From: Prunus persica
Lineage: Eukaryota > Streptophyta > Magnoliopsida > Rosales > Rosaceae
DNA: 64,000 bases
Direction: 5' to 3'
Assembly: GCF_000346465.2 (NCBI RefSeq)
Contig: NC_034015.1
Span: 16,165,507 to 16,229,506, forward strand
In this document: piece by piece, positions 1-9,684 of the stretch
Position numbering within the stretch: the first letter of the stretch is position 1
Layout of the letters: each line of letters begins with the position of its first letter
Position numbers and translations under genes: made by a program
The notes under the pieces: model-generated
Database searches by the model: none
What the model was told of the DNA's origin: nothing
What the model saw: only the letters and a program-made list of their open reading frames with translations

Positions 1-845
1 AATAGTCATGTGAAGTCAAACAAACACATAAGGCATTTCTTACTTATAATTTGGGTAGGCATGGTTTAACCCTTTACTCATAATCAGCTATCTTCTATGT
101 GACTATATGTCATAAATTTCGAAAGGACAACCTAATTATGTACATAAATCCGTTTATTCCTCTATATATAGTGCTAACATTGTCTGTTGGTGTATGAATA
201 TTGGAAGTTTAAGCCAAAACACACAGCTTGCGATGGAGAAAGATCAGCAGGCATTTCCTGAAGGCTGAATCAAAAAGAGTATATAGGGGTACTTCTTTCA
301 AATCTCTTCCACTTTTTACTTCATTTTAAATAGTTTTCTCTTGGTATCATTGCATTTGAGGACTTGGAACACAGCAGTAAAACGAAAATGTCTCTTTATG
401 TTAACTCCGCAAAAGTTACTGAATAAACTAGTACTGTAGGGATTTGAACAGTATCATAAAAGTAGTTTTATTTCATTAGGAAGTTTTACTCTTTACTGGT
501 ACCTTACATATACAAATAGATTTTCAGCCCCCTTCTGACCAATTAATGAAGTTTTCATTGTTATTTTAATCTTTTTTGTTTAAAAGACTTGGCATCTATC
601 ATTCATCCCACATCAACCATGTCACTTGAGCATAAGGTGAGGGTTAGATAAAAATTTATCTAAACCACAGGCTACTCTGTATTACCAGAAGGAATCTATA
701 CTCTTTCATTTCATAGGTGAAATACTTAATTGAAAATTTGCATATAGTTTGTTATTATTGATTAATATTTTACCTCTTCTAGGAACAAGTTACGGCCAGA
801 GCTTTATACGATCGAAACCCGAGTTTGTAAGCCATTCTTGATCAC
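1..845 (+). promoter_or_regulatory. 5' flank and leader of module-protein gene 1
   Basis: No protein gene is visible here. Around 230-300 there is a diverged form of the leader found upstream of the other copies (a 'gaaggctgaatcaaaaag' stretch followed by a 'ggtactt' donor-like site). A polypyrimidine tract and AG at about 775-782 look like the acceptor of a 5'UTR intron. The sequence after it resembles the pre-ATG segment of genes 2-5. Exon limits are inferred from the paralogues, not proven. Confidence 0.4.
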
Positions 846-1403
846 ATGGATAGTTCATCAAAGTTCGAACTTCCCAAATCAGCACTTGATCAGCCCATCA
901 ACAGTTCTAGTACCGATCATGTTGATGATGGTGGTGAATTAGTCCTATGCCTTTCAATCTTCGGATTCAGCCAACTCTCTGTCACTGATCAAGATGAGAG
1001 GACGAAAGAAATTCACAATAAAGTAGGTGAAGATGTTACAGTGGAGCAACTCCCAGAGGAAACTGAAGACGGTTCAAGAAACTCCCCTTCCCTGACCAGG
1101 CTTTTTTCCTTTCTGCAATTATATAAAAAATTCATGAGCGAAAGGCGATTTGAAGAGCTAATTTTTGGGTTCAAAACTCAACTAGATGCCAATGATCAAC
1201 AACAACTGATTGGACAAGTACTGGATCATTTTACAGTGGACAATATCCAGAAAACCCCTGAGCAAACAGGAGATTTCATAATCAGAACATTCACAGAGCT
1301 GGCTAGGGACCATGCTGACCATATTTATACACATCCAGCTTGGGAAGATATTAAAAGATTCAAAAATACATACAAGGTGGAAAAAAAGTGTCAAACATCC
1401 TAA
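846..1403 (+). CDS. Module-repeat protein, copy 1 (truncated, 185 aa), unknown function
   Basis: First and shortest member of a family I do not recognise. Residues about 33-95 form an A-type module (FGFSQLSVTDQ, then VEQLPEETED). Residues about 103-160 form a B-type module (LDANDQQQLIGQ, then FIIRTFTELARDH). The paralogue at 23562 carries six such modules. Here homology stops near residue 165, and the last codons run into sequence that elsewhere is the 3' flank of a DUF247 gene, so the C-terminus was probably replaced by a deletion. Its stop codon lies only 25 bp from the stop of the convergent DUF247 gene at 1429-2919. No signal peptide or membrane segment is seen. It could be a functional two-module protein or a remnant with an intact frame. 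The ATG at 846 is the first in frame after an upstream stop. Confidence 0.55.
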   Translation: MDSSSKFELPKSALDQPINSSSTDHVDDGGELVLCLSIFGFSQLSVTDQDERTKEIHNKVGEDVTVEQLPEETEDGSRNSPSLTRLFSFLQLYKKFMSERRFEELIFGFKTQLDANDQQQLIGQVLDHFTVDNIQKTPEQTGDFIIRTFTELARDHADHIYTHPAWEDIKRFKNTYKVEKKCQTS

Positions 1404-1428
1404 CATTATTGCTACTCTAGCGCTTCCC

Positions 1429-2919
1429 TCAAGGCCCAGATGGACTGGCATATTCATAAACTGTAAAGAAGGTCTGAATTGCAGTGAGTAATAGGAGTAT
1501 AACAGCAGCTAAAGCAGACAAGAAAGACCATGGAGTACCAAAATACTTGGATCTAAAACCTTCCCATCGCACATGCCACATATTTATATGGTACTCATTC
1601 ACCTCTTTGAACAACTTCCATAGATAACTCCCATCGATATCAAACGTCACACCTTTGCCAAGGTTTTTGAAGAAATGAACGACCTCCTCATCAGTTCCAA
1701 GATAATTCTCGACAATTTTCTTGTCACAGAGAAATGATACGTCTTCAGGCGTGCGGATCAGACAACTCATGAATGCAGCATAACTTGTTACATGCTTTGA
1801 GCAATGAGAGTAGCATTGTTCAAATGCTACAAAATTCATCAATAAATCAGTCCGTAGATTGTCGATTACTACGTGTGGAATTTCCAGCACTCCATTGCAA
1901 AATCTTATGTCTAAGAAGCTCACTGCCTCCCTTGTCTTGAACTTAATTCCAGCTTGACGAAGCTTTTTGGCTGACTGGATAAGTTCAATGGGCGGAGAAG
2001 TATTTCCCTTCCTTCCTGCTGCAAATCCTTGTAGAGGCTTTTTGACATACTTAATCAATTGAACTAATGGACGAACATTCCGAGGCTCTTCCTGAGGTGA
2101 ATGATCGTAGGGTTTAGGGATAAAACTCCAGCGGAGTAAATCCAGTAAATGTTTTCCTTCAACAGTAGTGAAGTCCTGATTTAACACTTGCTCAGGGGTT
2201 TCTAATGCATAACGAAAGAAGTCTAAAGCAAGTTTGGCTAAGGATGAATCACTATCTTTCCTTGAAGGTTTTGATTCATCAAATAGTTTTTGAAGAAGGA
2301 AGAAAGGAATTTGATTCTCGAAACGAAAAAGGTCTTGTAAGATATTAGCGAATACCCATGCCAAGTTAAAGATGGGATCGTCTGGATCACTTGGTGACAA
2401 TTTTCCAACTTTGCAAAAGAGTTCAATAGTGAAGAGACCATCCAACACCATCATCTCAACTAGATCATCACTGCTTAAGCTGATGGTCTCCGAATAGCAC
2501 TCTCTTATTTCTTCTTCCATTGCTGCTACCACCTGCTGATAGTGATCAAGTGTTGGGCCGTTTGAAGGTGTTCGAGCAAGTAGACCGCGAAGATATTTCC
2601 ATTTGTGTTGGTGTATCATCTCCAAATGTTGATCACCATGGTGAAATGGACCACAGGAGACAATATGGGGCTGGTAAGTCTTCTTGTTTATTTCCGCAAG
2701 GCATTGACGTACCTTGAAGATGCAACAAGATTCCTTTCCTGCTAATGGATGCAGAAGCCATCTTGTTTCCTGGATTCTTTGGTCCAATGGTGTCGTCTGG
2801 ATATTGGTTGTCGCTGCAATTGTGATGAGAGCATGATCCCTTCCTCCATTAGCTGTTGGTGAGCTTGATTGTGAGTTCATTAGTATACTCTGCCTTGAAT
2901 TGATGAAGTTGAATGACAA
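1429..2919 (-). CDS. DUF247 / UPF0481 family protein, intact (496 aa)
   Basis: Intact intronless DUF247 protein (UPF0481, At3g47200-like). The N-terminal hallmark is at about residues 65-100: CCIFKVRQCLAEIN, then the YQPHIVSCGPFHHG motif followed by HLEMIHQHK. The family's central 'MMVLDGLFTIELF' and 'LRFENQIPFFLLQKLF'-type segments follow. One hydrophobic helix lies near the C-terminus (about residues 466-485, FLSALAAVILLLLTAIQTFF), which predicts a C-terminal membrane anchor. The length is normal for the family. A second in-frame Met at residue 14 (codon at 2878-2880) matches the start of the paralogue at 27567 and may be the ancestral start. It is convergent with module gene 1. DUF247 genes are mostly uncharacterised; in grasses some are self-incompatibility determinants, but nothing here shows that role. 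Confidence 0.9.
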   Translation of the reverse strand: MSFNFINSRQSILMNSQSSSPTANGGRDHALITIAATTNIQTTPLDQRIQETRWLLHPLAGKESCCIFKVRQCLAEINKKTYQPHIVSCGPFHHGDQHLEMIHQHKWKYLRGLLARTPSNGPTLDHYQQVVAAMEEEIRECYSETISLSSDDLVEMMVLDGLFTIELFCKVGKLSPSDPDDPIFNLAWVFANILQDLFRFENQIPFFLLQKLFDESKPSRKDSDSSLAKLALDFFRYALETPEQVLNQDFTTVEGKHLLDLLRWSFIPKPYDHSPQEEPRNVRPLVQLIKYVKKPLQGFAAGRKGNTSPPIELIQSAKKLRQAGIKFKTREAVSFLDIRFCNGVLEIPHVVIDNLRTDLLMNFVAFEQCYSHCSKHVTSYAAFMSCLIRTPEDVSFLCDKKIVENYLGTDEEVVHFFKNLGKGVTFDIDGSYLWKLFKEVNEYHINMWHVRWEGFRSKYFGTPWSFLSALAAVILLLLTAIQTFFTVYEYASPSGP

Positions 2920-4021
2920 AAGATGTGTTTACCACTAATAAAGATTTAACTCTCAAGAAGACGAGACCTGAGTAATTAGCAGCAATGCCGGAATCAGAAA
3001 ATTTTCTAGGGGTGTGCTAATATATATATTTTTGGTACGGGAGATCTATATAAACAATGTGAACCAAAAAAATAAATTTGGTATGCTAAGTAATACAGTG
3101 AGAACCAAAACTAAAACATATATCATCACTAAAATATAAACAATAACATCCTAATTCCATACCTCCTTCTCTCTCTTTCTCAGCTCTCTCGTGCAGCTAG
3201 GAAAGGAAAGAAAGAGGGAATAAACATGGGGAGAGAAAGAGGAACGACAAGACGAGAGAGCAGAAACAAAAAGAAAAGTGAAAGGAGAGAGACGAAAGAG
3301 AGAGAGAGAGGCAACCAGGCCATCCAATGACAGATCACCGTGGGCAAGTGTATTGGATCATCGACACGTGCAAAGAATCCAACGGTATTCAATATTTTGG
3401 TGGGCGACAGCCCTAGCCCTAGCCTGTGCCTCCAATAATTCTGTGACTTCTATCATTTTATTATTTTTCTTTTTTGATAGGGACTGTCACTTCATTTTCA
3501 GTATAAACTAGATGAAAACGAGTCCACTGAATTTCCATGAAAGAGAAAGAAAGAACAAAGATGGAGGGAGACAATGGATGGTTCCTCGCAGTTTCAGAGA
3601 AGACTGACTGAAGGTGATCAAATTTTCTTTTTACTATTTTTAAGATGCTGAAGTTTTATCCCAACTCTTCTATAAATAGTATATACGAATTCTTGATCTA
3701 CTCAATACATAAAAGTATTTTTCACTGCTCTTACAAGCTATAAATTAGATAACTGACAAAATTTATGTACTTGTGGCATTTACAGACAGTTTCATACTCA
3801 ATTAAAAAGCTATTTTAGGAATTCTTTTTAAAATTATATACATATTACTCGGCACATATTTAATCTTTAAAAGTTATTTTAGTGGAAATTTAGCTAAATT
3901 CACTAGAAAACTAGTTTAAGAAACATACAAGTATTACTTAACAACAAATCTCCCAAACTTTTCAAAATATTAGCCTAACTTATTTTCAGCACCTCCTCAA
4001 CCATAGAAGCAATCTCCAACT
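2920..4021. other. DUF247-1 upstream flank and first copy of the duplicated spacer
   Basis: About 2920-3180 is the upstream flank of the DUF247 gene. About 3180-3320 is purine-rich (GA-type low complexity). About 3365-4021 is the first copy of a spacer that recurs at about 8300-9920, interrupted there by a transposon, with part recurring at about 11585-11740. It contains a TATA-like TATAAAT at 3671-3677 and an exon-like stretch ending in 'catttacag' at 3785, but no credible coding sequence. I read it as promoter and leader debris of a duplicated unit. Confidence 0.5.
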
Positions 4022-4230
4022 GACACACACAGTGGCGGATCCACGTTGGGACAAGAGGGGTCGGACGACCCCTTGGAAGGCTGGAAATTTGGCAAGGGAG
4101 TCCATGAAAGCCCCTTGGACAGCTGCTGGAAGCCCCCTTGTATGCACACAATGTGCTCGACGAAATGCCCCAACGAAATGTCCTACACAGCTGCGCAGCT
4201 GCGCTGCGCGTAATTTTTTTTTTAAAACCA

Positions 4231-4318
4231 GCCTTGCCAAACGACGTCGTTTGGTCAAGGCTCAGTCAAATTTTTTTTAATTGACCTGGCCTCAAAACGA
4301 CGTCGTTTTGGGCCAGGT
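4231..4318. repeat. Two adjacent ACGT-centred palindromes inside the MITE
   Basis: The first hairpin spans 4231-4261 and the second 4284-4318. Both have a CAAA(A)CGACGTCGTTTG-type core, with outer arms that also pair (GCCTTG/CAAGGC and ACCTGGCC/GGCCAGGT). They are internal to the hAT-like MITE. They may be structural parts of the element or offer ACGT-core binding sites. Confidence 0.75.
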
Positions 4319-4489
4319 TTAAAAAAAAAAAAAAAAAAAAACAGCACACACGCACAGCAGCTCTGCACAGATTCATTTTCTCCAAACCTTTCATTCCCAA
4401 TTCCACTGTAAGATCCCACATCAACCAACGGAGAGGGGGGTGATGTGCCTTATATGGCACACCCGCATCCATCTAGCACGAGGCCTTTT

Positions 4490-4597
4490 GGGAGCTCACT
4501 GGCTTCGGAGTTGTAAGAACTCCGAAGTTAAGCGAGTGGGAGGTTGGAGCAATCCCAGGATGGGTGACCACCCTGGGAAGTTGCTCCGTGAGCTCCC
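4490..4597 (+). ncRNA. 5S rRNA-like domain in the Cassandra 5' LTR
   Basis: The stretch resembles plant 5S rRNA: 'aactccgaagttaagcg' covers the A-box region and 'aggatgggtgacc' the C-box, with closing GGGAGCTCAC/GTGAGCTCCC ends that can pair. Cassandra LTRs are known to carry such a domain with an RNA polymerase III promoter. It is not a functional ribosomal 5S gene. Confidence 0.75.
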
Positions 4598-4844
4598 AGA
4601 AACAAAACCGTGCGGGCTGGTGAGAATGTAGCCAGGCCCAAAGCGGACAATATCGTTCTACGGCGGAGCCGGTCCGGGGTGTGACAATTTGGTATCAGAG
4701 CCACTCTGCCGTGTGGTGCGAGTGTGCCGACGGGGACGTCGGGCCCTTAAGGGGGGTGGATTGTAAGATCCCACATCAACCAACGGAGAGGGGGGTGATG
4801 TGCCTTATATGGCACACCCGCATCCATCTAGCACGAGGCCTTTT

Positions 4845-4952
4845 GGGAGCTCACTGGCTTCGGAGTTGTAAGAACTCCGAAGTTAAGCGAGTGGGAGGCT
4901 GGAGCAATCCCAGGATGGGTGACCACCCTGGGAAGTTGCTCCGTGAGCTCCC
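4845..4952 (+). ncRNA. 5S rRNA-like domain in the Cassandra 3' LTR
   Basis: Second copy of the 5S-like domain, 355 bp downstream of the first. It differs from the first by one base visible by eye (near 4898). Same interpretation. Confidence 0.75.
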
Positions 4953-5198
4953 AGAAACAAAACCGTGCGGGCTGGTGAGAATGTAGCCAGGCCCAAAGCG
5001 GACAATATCGTGCTACGGCGGAGCCGGTCCGGGGTGTGACATCCACAGCCCCTCTTCCCATCCTCTCAAACCCTAACCTCCCAACCTCTCAACCTTGGAC
5101 AACCTCTTTTTAGCATTATTTTCTTTATAGAAAAATTTCAGAACTTTTACACTAAGCCCCCTTGGCTACATAATCTTGGATCCGCCACTGGACACACA

Positions 5199-6166
5199 TA
5201 TGAAGATAAAATATAATTTTCTTTATTAAAACCTCTGGGCGGAATATCTTGGAAGACAATCATAACTAATATCGCATAATTAATCTTCACTAAAAACTAC
5301 GTTTTCTTACATAATAAAGCCTATTAAATGATAATATATATATATAATCCAAAAAGTAACTTATTGTACTTACGAAAGGACCAAAATATGGTCGGCATGT
5401 TGATATGTGAGTTCTGAGATCTCATATCTCCATTGAACTCATATGTAAGTTAATTTTTCCATATGTTTAAGAAGTATTAACTTTTGCTCATAAGTTTTAA
5501 ACGGAATTTTTCTCAAAGAAACCCCATTTTACTTTTTACCTTTTTTATGACAAAAGAACGCTAAATTTATGTATGTAAACAACCAGTCCCGTTCTCTTGG
5601 TCCATGAGGACCGTTGAGTTATTAGCACATACACCAAATTGAGAATTGAGAGAAGAGCATATAACTTCTCTTGCCATCTTTAAAAACTCTCATCATCAAA
5701 GCCCTCCAATATATTGGTAGTCTCTCCTTCCATTGTAGGCAAAGCCATAGCAAAAAAGAAAGTCTCAAAACTGTTGGATATTTGTGTTCACAACTCTTGT
5801 GAGAATGGCTTACGGAAGAAGTGTTTAAGAAGGAATGATAATGAGAGGATGAAAGATGCTTCAAGGTGTGTATGAATACACTATCTTTCATACTTTATTT
5901 GCCCACACAACTTGTGTGCAAAGAAGTTAAGCAAATAAGTCACAATGAATCCTAGCCTAAACTTTAGAATTGTAACAAGCACACTCAAGATTCCTAGAGG
6001 CTAAATGTGCAAAAAATGTACATCTTTCCGCTGCAGTAAAAAACGCGTCTACTACACCCATCATGGAGAGGGAGACTAACGAAGTTAAAGGACGGTTCCT
6101 TGCAGTTTCAGAGAAGAGTGAGGAGGAAGGTACAGAAATTGTGTGCCTCCAATCCTTCAACTCTTC
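5199..6166. other. Spacer upstream of module gene 2
   Basis: AT-rich non-coding DNA paralogous to about 9930-9950 plus 10730-11405, upstream of gene 3. 'aatataattttctttattaaaacct' (about 5211-5235) is the empty site for the Mutator-like MITE inserted at 9951-10729. No ORF of substance is present. Confidence 0.5.
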
Positions 6167-6173
6167 TATAAAT
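6167..6173 (+). promoter_or_regulatory. TATA box of module gene 2
   Basis: TATAAAT in the context CTTCTATAAAT, conserved at the same place in the other units (11406 and, as TATAAAAT, 23096 and 28143). It is followed by a conserved leader (about 6281-6352, 'gagggctgcctgaatca...') ending at a GT donor at 6353. The position fits a core promoter for the module genes. Confidence 0.55.
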
Positions 6174-6280
6174 GGATTACAACTAGTCTTAGTCTACACA
6201 CAATACAATACATGAGATGAGAAAAGGATATATCTGGAAACAAAGGGGATGACACACTCTCATGCTGCCGATGAAGAAGA

Positions 6281-6659
6281 ATGAATCAATTGAGGGCTGC
6301 CTGAATCATTTTTCAGAATCAAATTGAAGGCTGAATTATCAAGAAAGCTCTGGTACTTACTTCTTATAAACTTCTTGCACTTGTTATTTATTTATTTTTT
6401 TAAAATAAATATTTTTCACTTAGAGAAACCAGCTATTACTAGATTAACCTCAAAATTTTAACCAACTATTGTAGGGTATATTGCATTAAATTCCTTATTG
6501 TTTGTCTTATAAATAGTTAATTAGGTTGATTGCAGCATGATATTGAGTGTTAACTAAGTGTACCAAAATTACAAACCCATTCGTTTCGATCATCATTTCA
6601 TACCGTCTACATTTTTGTTACTTTTCTTATTTTGCTTAATTTTTGTACTTTGTTTTAAG
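6281..6659 (+). other. Conserved 5' leader exon and 5'UTR intron of module gene 2
   Basis: The leader (about 6281-6352) is strongly conserved in units 3 (11452-11524), 4 (23170-23243) and 5 (28220-28292). It is followed by a donor 'ctg|gtactt' at 6353 and an acceptor-like 'tgttttaag' ending at 6659. A 5'UTR intron is inferred. RNA evidence is needed for exact exon ends. Confidence 0.45.
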
Positions 6660-6725
6660 AATAAGTAACGATTGGGGATTTCTACCAAAACAGAGTTTGT
6701 AAGCCTTACTCCGGGTCGATTATCA

Positions 6726-7766
6726 ATGTCGGCATTCCCAAACCCACCCCATGAGCCCAATGCTGCTGAAGTTCTCCGGAATATGTTGAGTTTCGGGTTC
6801 AGCCTACTATCCCCCAACGATCAGCAAGACAAGATTGAACAAATCTCCGAAAAACTTGCTGCTGGAGTTGCTGATGTCGAAAGACTTGAAGGGGAAACAG
6901 AGGAAGATTTGAGAAGGAAACAATTCGCTGAGCTACTTAATAAAGCTCCGGTCCATACACAGGTTGATTTATTCAGGGAGTTTACGTACAAATTCAACGA
7001 TGAAAAACGCTTGTGTGAGGCGATTCTTTTGTTCAGGCAACTGGATTCCAATGAGCAACAAGAAACGATTGAAGAAATGCTTCGTCAATTGGTGCAGGAG
7101 GAACCCTTTCTGTGTTGTTTTATATACATCCTCATTCAGAACAAAAAAAAAGAAAGGAAACATTTGAAACTCAAGAGACTCTCCGAGGAAAGCGAGGAGG
7201 ATTTTAGGCTCAGAAGATTCATAAAGCTGTGTAGCACATACAACGGCCTTGTGCTGAACTTCATAATTAATGAACCTAAGAAGTGCGATCTAGACGCTCT
7301 ACTTATTCAGGCATCAGGTAACGAAGAGATAAAAGAAACCAAACAGTCCCGCTATGCTGAATATTACTTGGGGCTGTCAATTATTTGGTTCAAAGCACGA
7401 TGGGCCAGTGATCCAGAAGGCCTCATTCATTTAATTATTAGTAAAGTTGGAGAAGGTGATCATATCATTGAGAAACTCGTCAATGAGACTGAGGAGGATT
7501 TTCGGCTCAGGAGATTTACAGAGTCGTTTAAACAACTTCAATTCAGTTCCCAGGAGGATGTTGTGAAACATATTCAAGATATCGTAATTAATGATCTAGG
7601 TCTTCCTATACCTCAATATTTATCAGCTCATGTGACAAAGGAGCTTGCTCTTGAATTAATAAAGTTGAAAATTCCAAATCTAAGAGGATCAGGAGGAGCA
7701 GCAGCCACTCAAGGAGGAGGGCAGGGAGCAATTACACAAGGAGGGCAGGGGACAAGCCAACAGTAG
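6726..7766 (+). CDS. Module-repeat protein, copy 2 (346 aa), unknown function
   Basis: Unrecognised protein with three modules of about 80 residues. Module D spans about 14-90 (FGFSLLSPNDQQDKIEQ, then ERLEGETEEDL). Module E spans about 92-190 (RQLDSNEQQETIEE, then RLSEESEEDFRLRRF). Module F spans about 215-300 (YAEYYLGLSIIWFKARW, then LVNETEEDFRLRRFTES). A low-complexity Gly/Gln/Ala tail follows (about 320-346, GGGQGAITQGGQGTSQQ). The modules are rich in charged and hydrophobic residues and look all-alpha. There is no signal peptide or TM segment, so it is probably cytosolic or nuclear. The first in-frame ATG is at 6726; an in-frame stop lies just upstream. Module E has an odd hydrophobic/lysine-rich stretch (about residues 123-146) that replaces different sequence in copy 3. 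The first 310 bp are almost identical to copy 3. Confidence 0.72.
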   Translation: MSAFPNPPHEPNAAEVLRNMLSFGFSLLSPNDQQDKIEQISEKLAAGVADVERLEGETEEDLRRKQFAELLNKAPVHTQVDLFREFTYKFNDEKRLCEAILLFRQLDSNEQQETIEEMLRQLVQEEPFLCCFIYILIQNKKKERKHLKLKRLSEESEEDFRLRRFIKLCSTYNGLVLNFIINEPKKCDLDALLIQASGNEEIKETKQSRYAEYYLGLSIIWFKARWASDPEGLIHLIISKVGEGDHIIEKLVNETEEDFRLRRFTESFKQLQFSSQEDVVKHIQDIVINDLGLPIPQYLSAHVTKELALELIKLKIPNLRGSGGAAATQGGGQGAITQGGQGTSQQ

Positions 7767-8735
7767 ATGATTTGCAGCCAAGCACTTAGCAAAGAAGCGG
7801 CCTTCAAATAACACAATTCAGAAGATGTGGTCAATTCATACATGGAGATGGAGCAGCACTACTCTTCTTTATGAGTTTGCCCTGTCTCGCCAGCTTGTGC
7901 GTAGTTTTTCATGCTGAATAAAGTCCAATACAATCTTATGTTACTACTTGAAGCTTTCACTTTCTAAAATATGTAATTATTTTGATTCTGCCGCCATATA
8001 TATATATGTATCCCTTGAACCATTGATGGAAGCAAGGAGATAACAATAATTTGCATTTTGATTGAGCTCCTGCAGTAAATCGAATGTCCAACCAGTCCCC
8101 ACATCCTAAGTTTCTGCCTCAAATCATCAACTTTCTTTGCCGTACTAGCTAGGATGATAGGATCGGGCATCGCTTCATTTTAAAACCCAATTTTAAATCA
8201 TTCTGAATATGTCTTCTTGTGTCTCTTCTGAATCATTTTAAAGCTACTAATAAAGAGTTAGCTTGATTGTGAGTTCATTAGTATACTCTGCCTTGAATTG
8301 ATGAGTGCAATGAATCCAACGGTGTTCAATATTTTGGTCGGCCACAGCCCTAGTCTGAGCCTCCAATAATTCTGTGACTACTGTCACTTTATTATTTTCT
8401 TTTTTTGAGAGAGACTGTCACTTTAATGTTTTTTTTTTAATTGGTAACAACTGTCACTTTATTTTCAATATAAACTAGATGAAAACGAGTCTACCGAATT
8501 TCCATGAAAGAGAAGGAAGGAAAAAAGGATGGTTCCTCGCAGTTGCAGAGAAGACTGACTGAAGGTGATCAAATTTTCTTTTTACTATTTGTAAGATGCT
8601 GACGTTTTATCTCAACTCTTCTATAAATAGTATATACGAATTCTTGATCTACTCCATACATAAAAGTATTTTTCACTCCTCTTACAAGCTATAATTAGAC
8701 ATCTTATAAAATTTATGTACTTGTGGCATTTACAG
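7767..8735. other. 3' region of gene 2 and second spacer copy
   Basis: About 7767-8200 is the 3' flank shared with gene 3 (13927-14640), including the near-identical stretch ending 'gggcatcgcttcattttaaaa'. From about 8300 the spacer first seen at 3365-3785 begins again, with its TATAAAT at 8622-8628. No DUF247 gene remains between copies 2 and 3, although about 8262-8300 ('tgattgtgagttcattagtatactctgccttgaattgatga') matches the start-codon end of the DUF247 gene at about 2860-2905. That suggests a deleted DUF247 copy. Confidence 0.5.
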
Positions 8736-9684
8736 GAGAAATTATACACTACTACTGTAGTACCAGCTGGCATTGCTAATTGGTACTACGGTCCAATAAA
8801 ATTCGGACATCTGTACAACTTATACACATCAACAAAACCGTCGTTAGCATCAACGTTAACCAAACAGAGTTTATCAGACTGGAAAAAAAAAAAAGCCACA
8901 GAGATTAATTACCAATTTACCAACCTTAAGACTCTGACGGCCTTGCCAAAAGCTTGAAGTCATCCGACGGTGGCTTTAGATCATAATTGCTTCAGTGCTT
9001 CAGTCTTAGATCGACAAATTTGTGTGCAATTTTATTATTTGACTTTCGGTCATAACCCCAAATAAATAAGCTTCAGGCACTGATTCATGGCCAGTGAGAG
9101 GCACAAGGGGTTGGTTGGGTACCTCATCACCAACAAGCCGTCAATTTTCATGGGAAATATGCAATCGCAAGATATAATTGTAGCCAACACCACTGTTGTT
9201 TTTTAATTTGTCAGCCACCGCTCATGGGAGAATATGAAGAAAAAAAAAATTAGTGAGAGCTTATCGGAGATGATGGCGGAGGCCGATGGAACCTATCCTG
9301 ACCTTTTGAATTGAGGCCCAAAATCGACAAGGAATAGGGCATGTGACTTGATAAACTCCCAAGTCTGCGATGGATCTTTCTTTTTCTTTTTGGCGGTGAG
9401 TCTTTGATGGGCAACGACGAGTTTGGGCATCGGTTAAAGCCACCATAGGGACGTCGTCACTCTCAGGTGACGCTGCCCCAAAGAAAGTAGTAGTGTCGAG
9501 TATTTCTCGTTTGCAACAATGGTGGTTAACGTGTTTTAACTTTCCAGTGGTTACAGGATGTTAACGGCAGTACATTAAGTTGGTTGCTGATGTGTATAAG
9601 TTGTACACATGTCCGAAGTTTATTGGATCATAGTACCAATTAGCAATGTCAGCTGGTACTACAGTAATATTGTATAATTTCCCC
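8736..9684. mobile_element. TIR transposon (non-autonomous), about 0.95 kb
   Basis: The ends form long inverted repeats of about 100 bp: GAGAAATTATACA... at the left, and ...TGTATAATTTCCCC at the right, with matching inner sequence (TACTGTAGTACCAGCTG and its complement). The flanks ATTTACAG (8728-8735) and ATTTATAG (9685-9692) fit an 8-bp target duplication with one mismatch. The paralogous spacer at 3778-3785 carries one ATTTACAG and no insert. No transposase frame is seen. An 8-bp duplication would fit hAT, but the superfamily is not certain. Confidence 0.75.

Larger units (their letters stand above)
4407..5041 (+). mobile_element. Complete Cassandra TRIM retrotransposon
   Basis: Two 280-bp LTRs (4407-4686 and 4762-5041) begin TGTAAGATCCCACATC and end in TGTGACA. 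The exact 5-bp target duplication TCCAC lies at 4402-4406 and 5042-5046. A primer-binding site TGGTATCAGAGCCA (complementary to initiator Met-tRNA) lies at 4690-4703, just after the first LTR. A purine tract sits at about 4749-4760, before the second. The internal domain is only 75 bp and has no coding capacity, as expected for a terminal-repeat retrotransposon in miniature. The LTRs carry 5S rRNA-like sequence, which is diagnostic of Cassandra. By eye the two LTRs differ at two positions (near 4543/4898 and 4657/5012), so the insertion is young. Confidence 0.95.
4030..5190. mobile_element. hAT-like MITE with a nested Cassandra TRIM
   Basis: The terminal inverted repeats begin CAGTGGCGGATCCA and end TGGATCCGCCACTG. 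They are flanked by an exact 8-bp target duplication GACACACA (4022-4029 and 5191-5198), which is the hAT hallmark. The paralogous spacer at 9916-9923 has a single GACACACA and no insert, so the boundaries are confirmed by an empty site. Without the nested 635-bp Cassandra and its 5-bp duplication the element is about 0.52 kb and non-coding. It contains two strong palindromes centred on ACGACGTCGT. No transposase is present. Confidence 0.88.

Noticed and set aside
1429..2919. Grass-type S/Z self-incompatibility locus
   Set aside because: That system pairs DUF247 with a small secreted Cys-rich (HPS10-like) protein; the neighbours here are large, Cys-poor and have no signal peptide.
3278..3511. 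Short + strand ORF in purine-rich DNA, and a minus ORF over the same stretch
   Set aside because: Low-complexity sequence, not conserved in the paralogous spacer at 8300.
4490..4597. Genuine 5S rRNA gene
   Set aside because: It lies inside LTRs with primer-binding site and target duplications; it is diverged from 5S and part of Cassandra.
6672..6725. Upstream extension of module gene 2 (same in gene 3 from 12871)
   Set aside because: The open frame before the ATG at 6726 (12925) begins with TTG and follows a stop; no ATG supports it.
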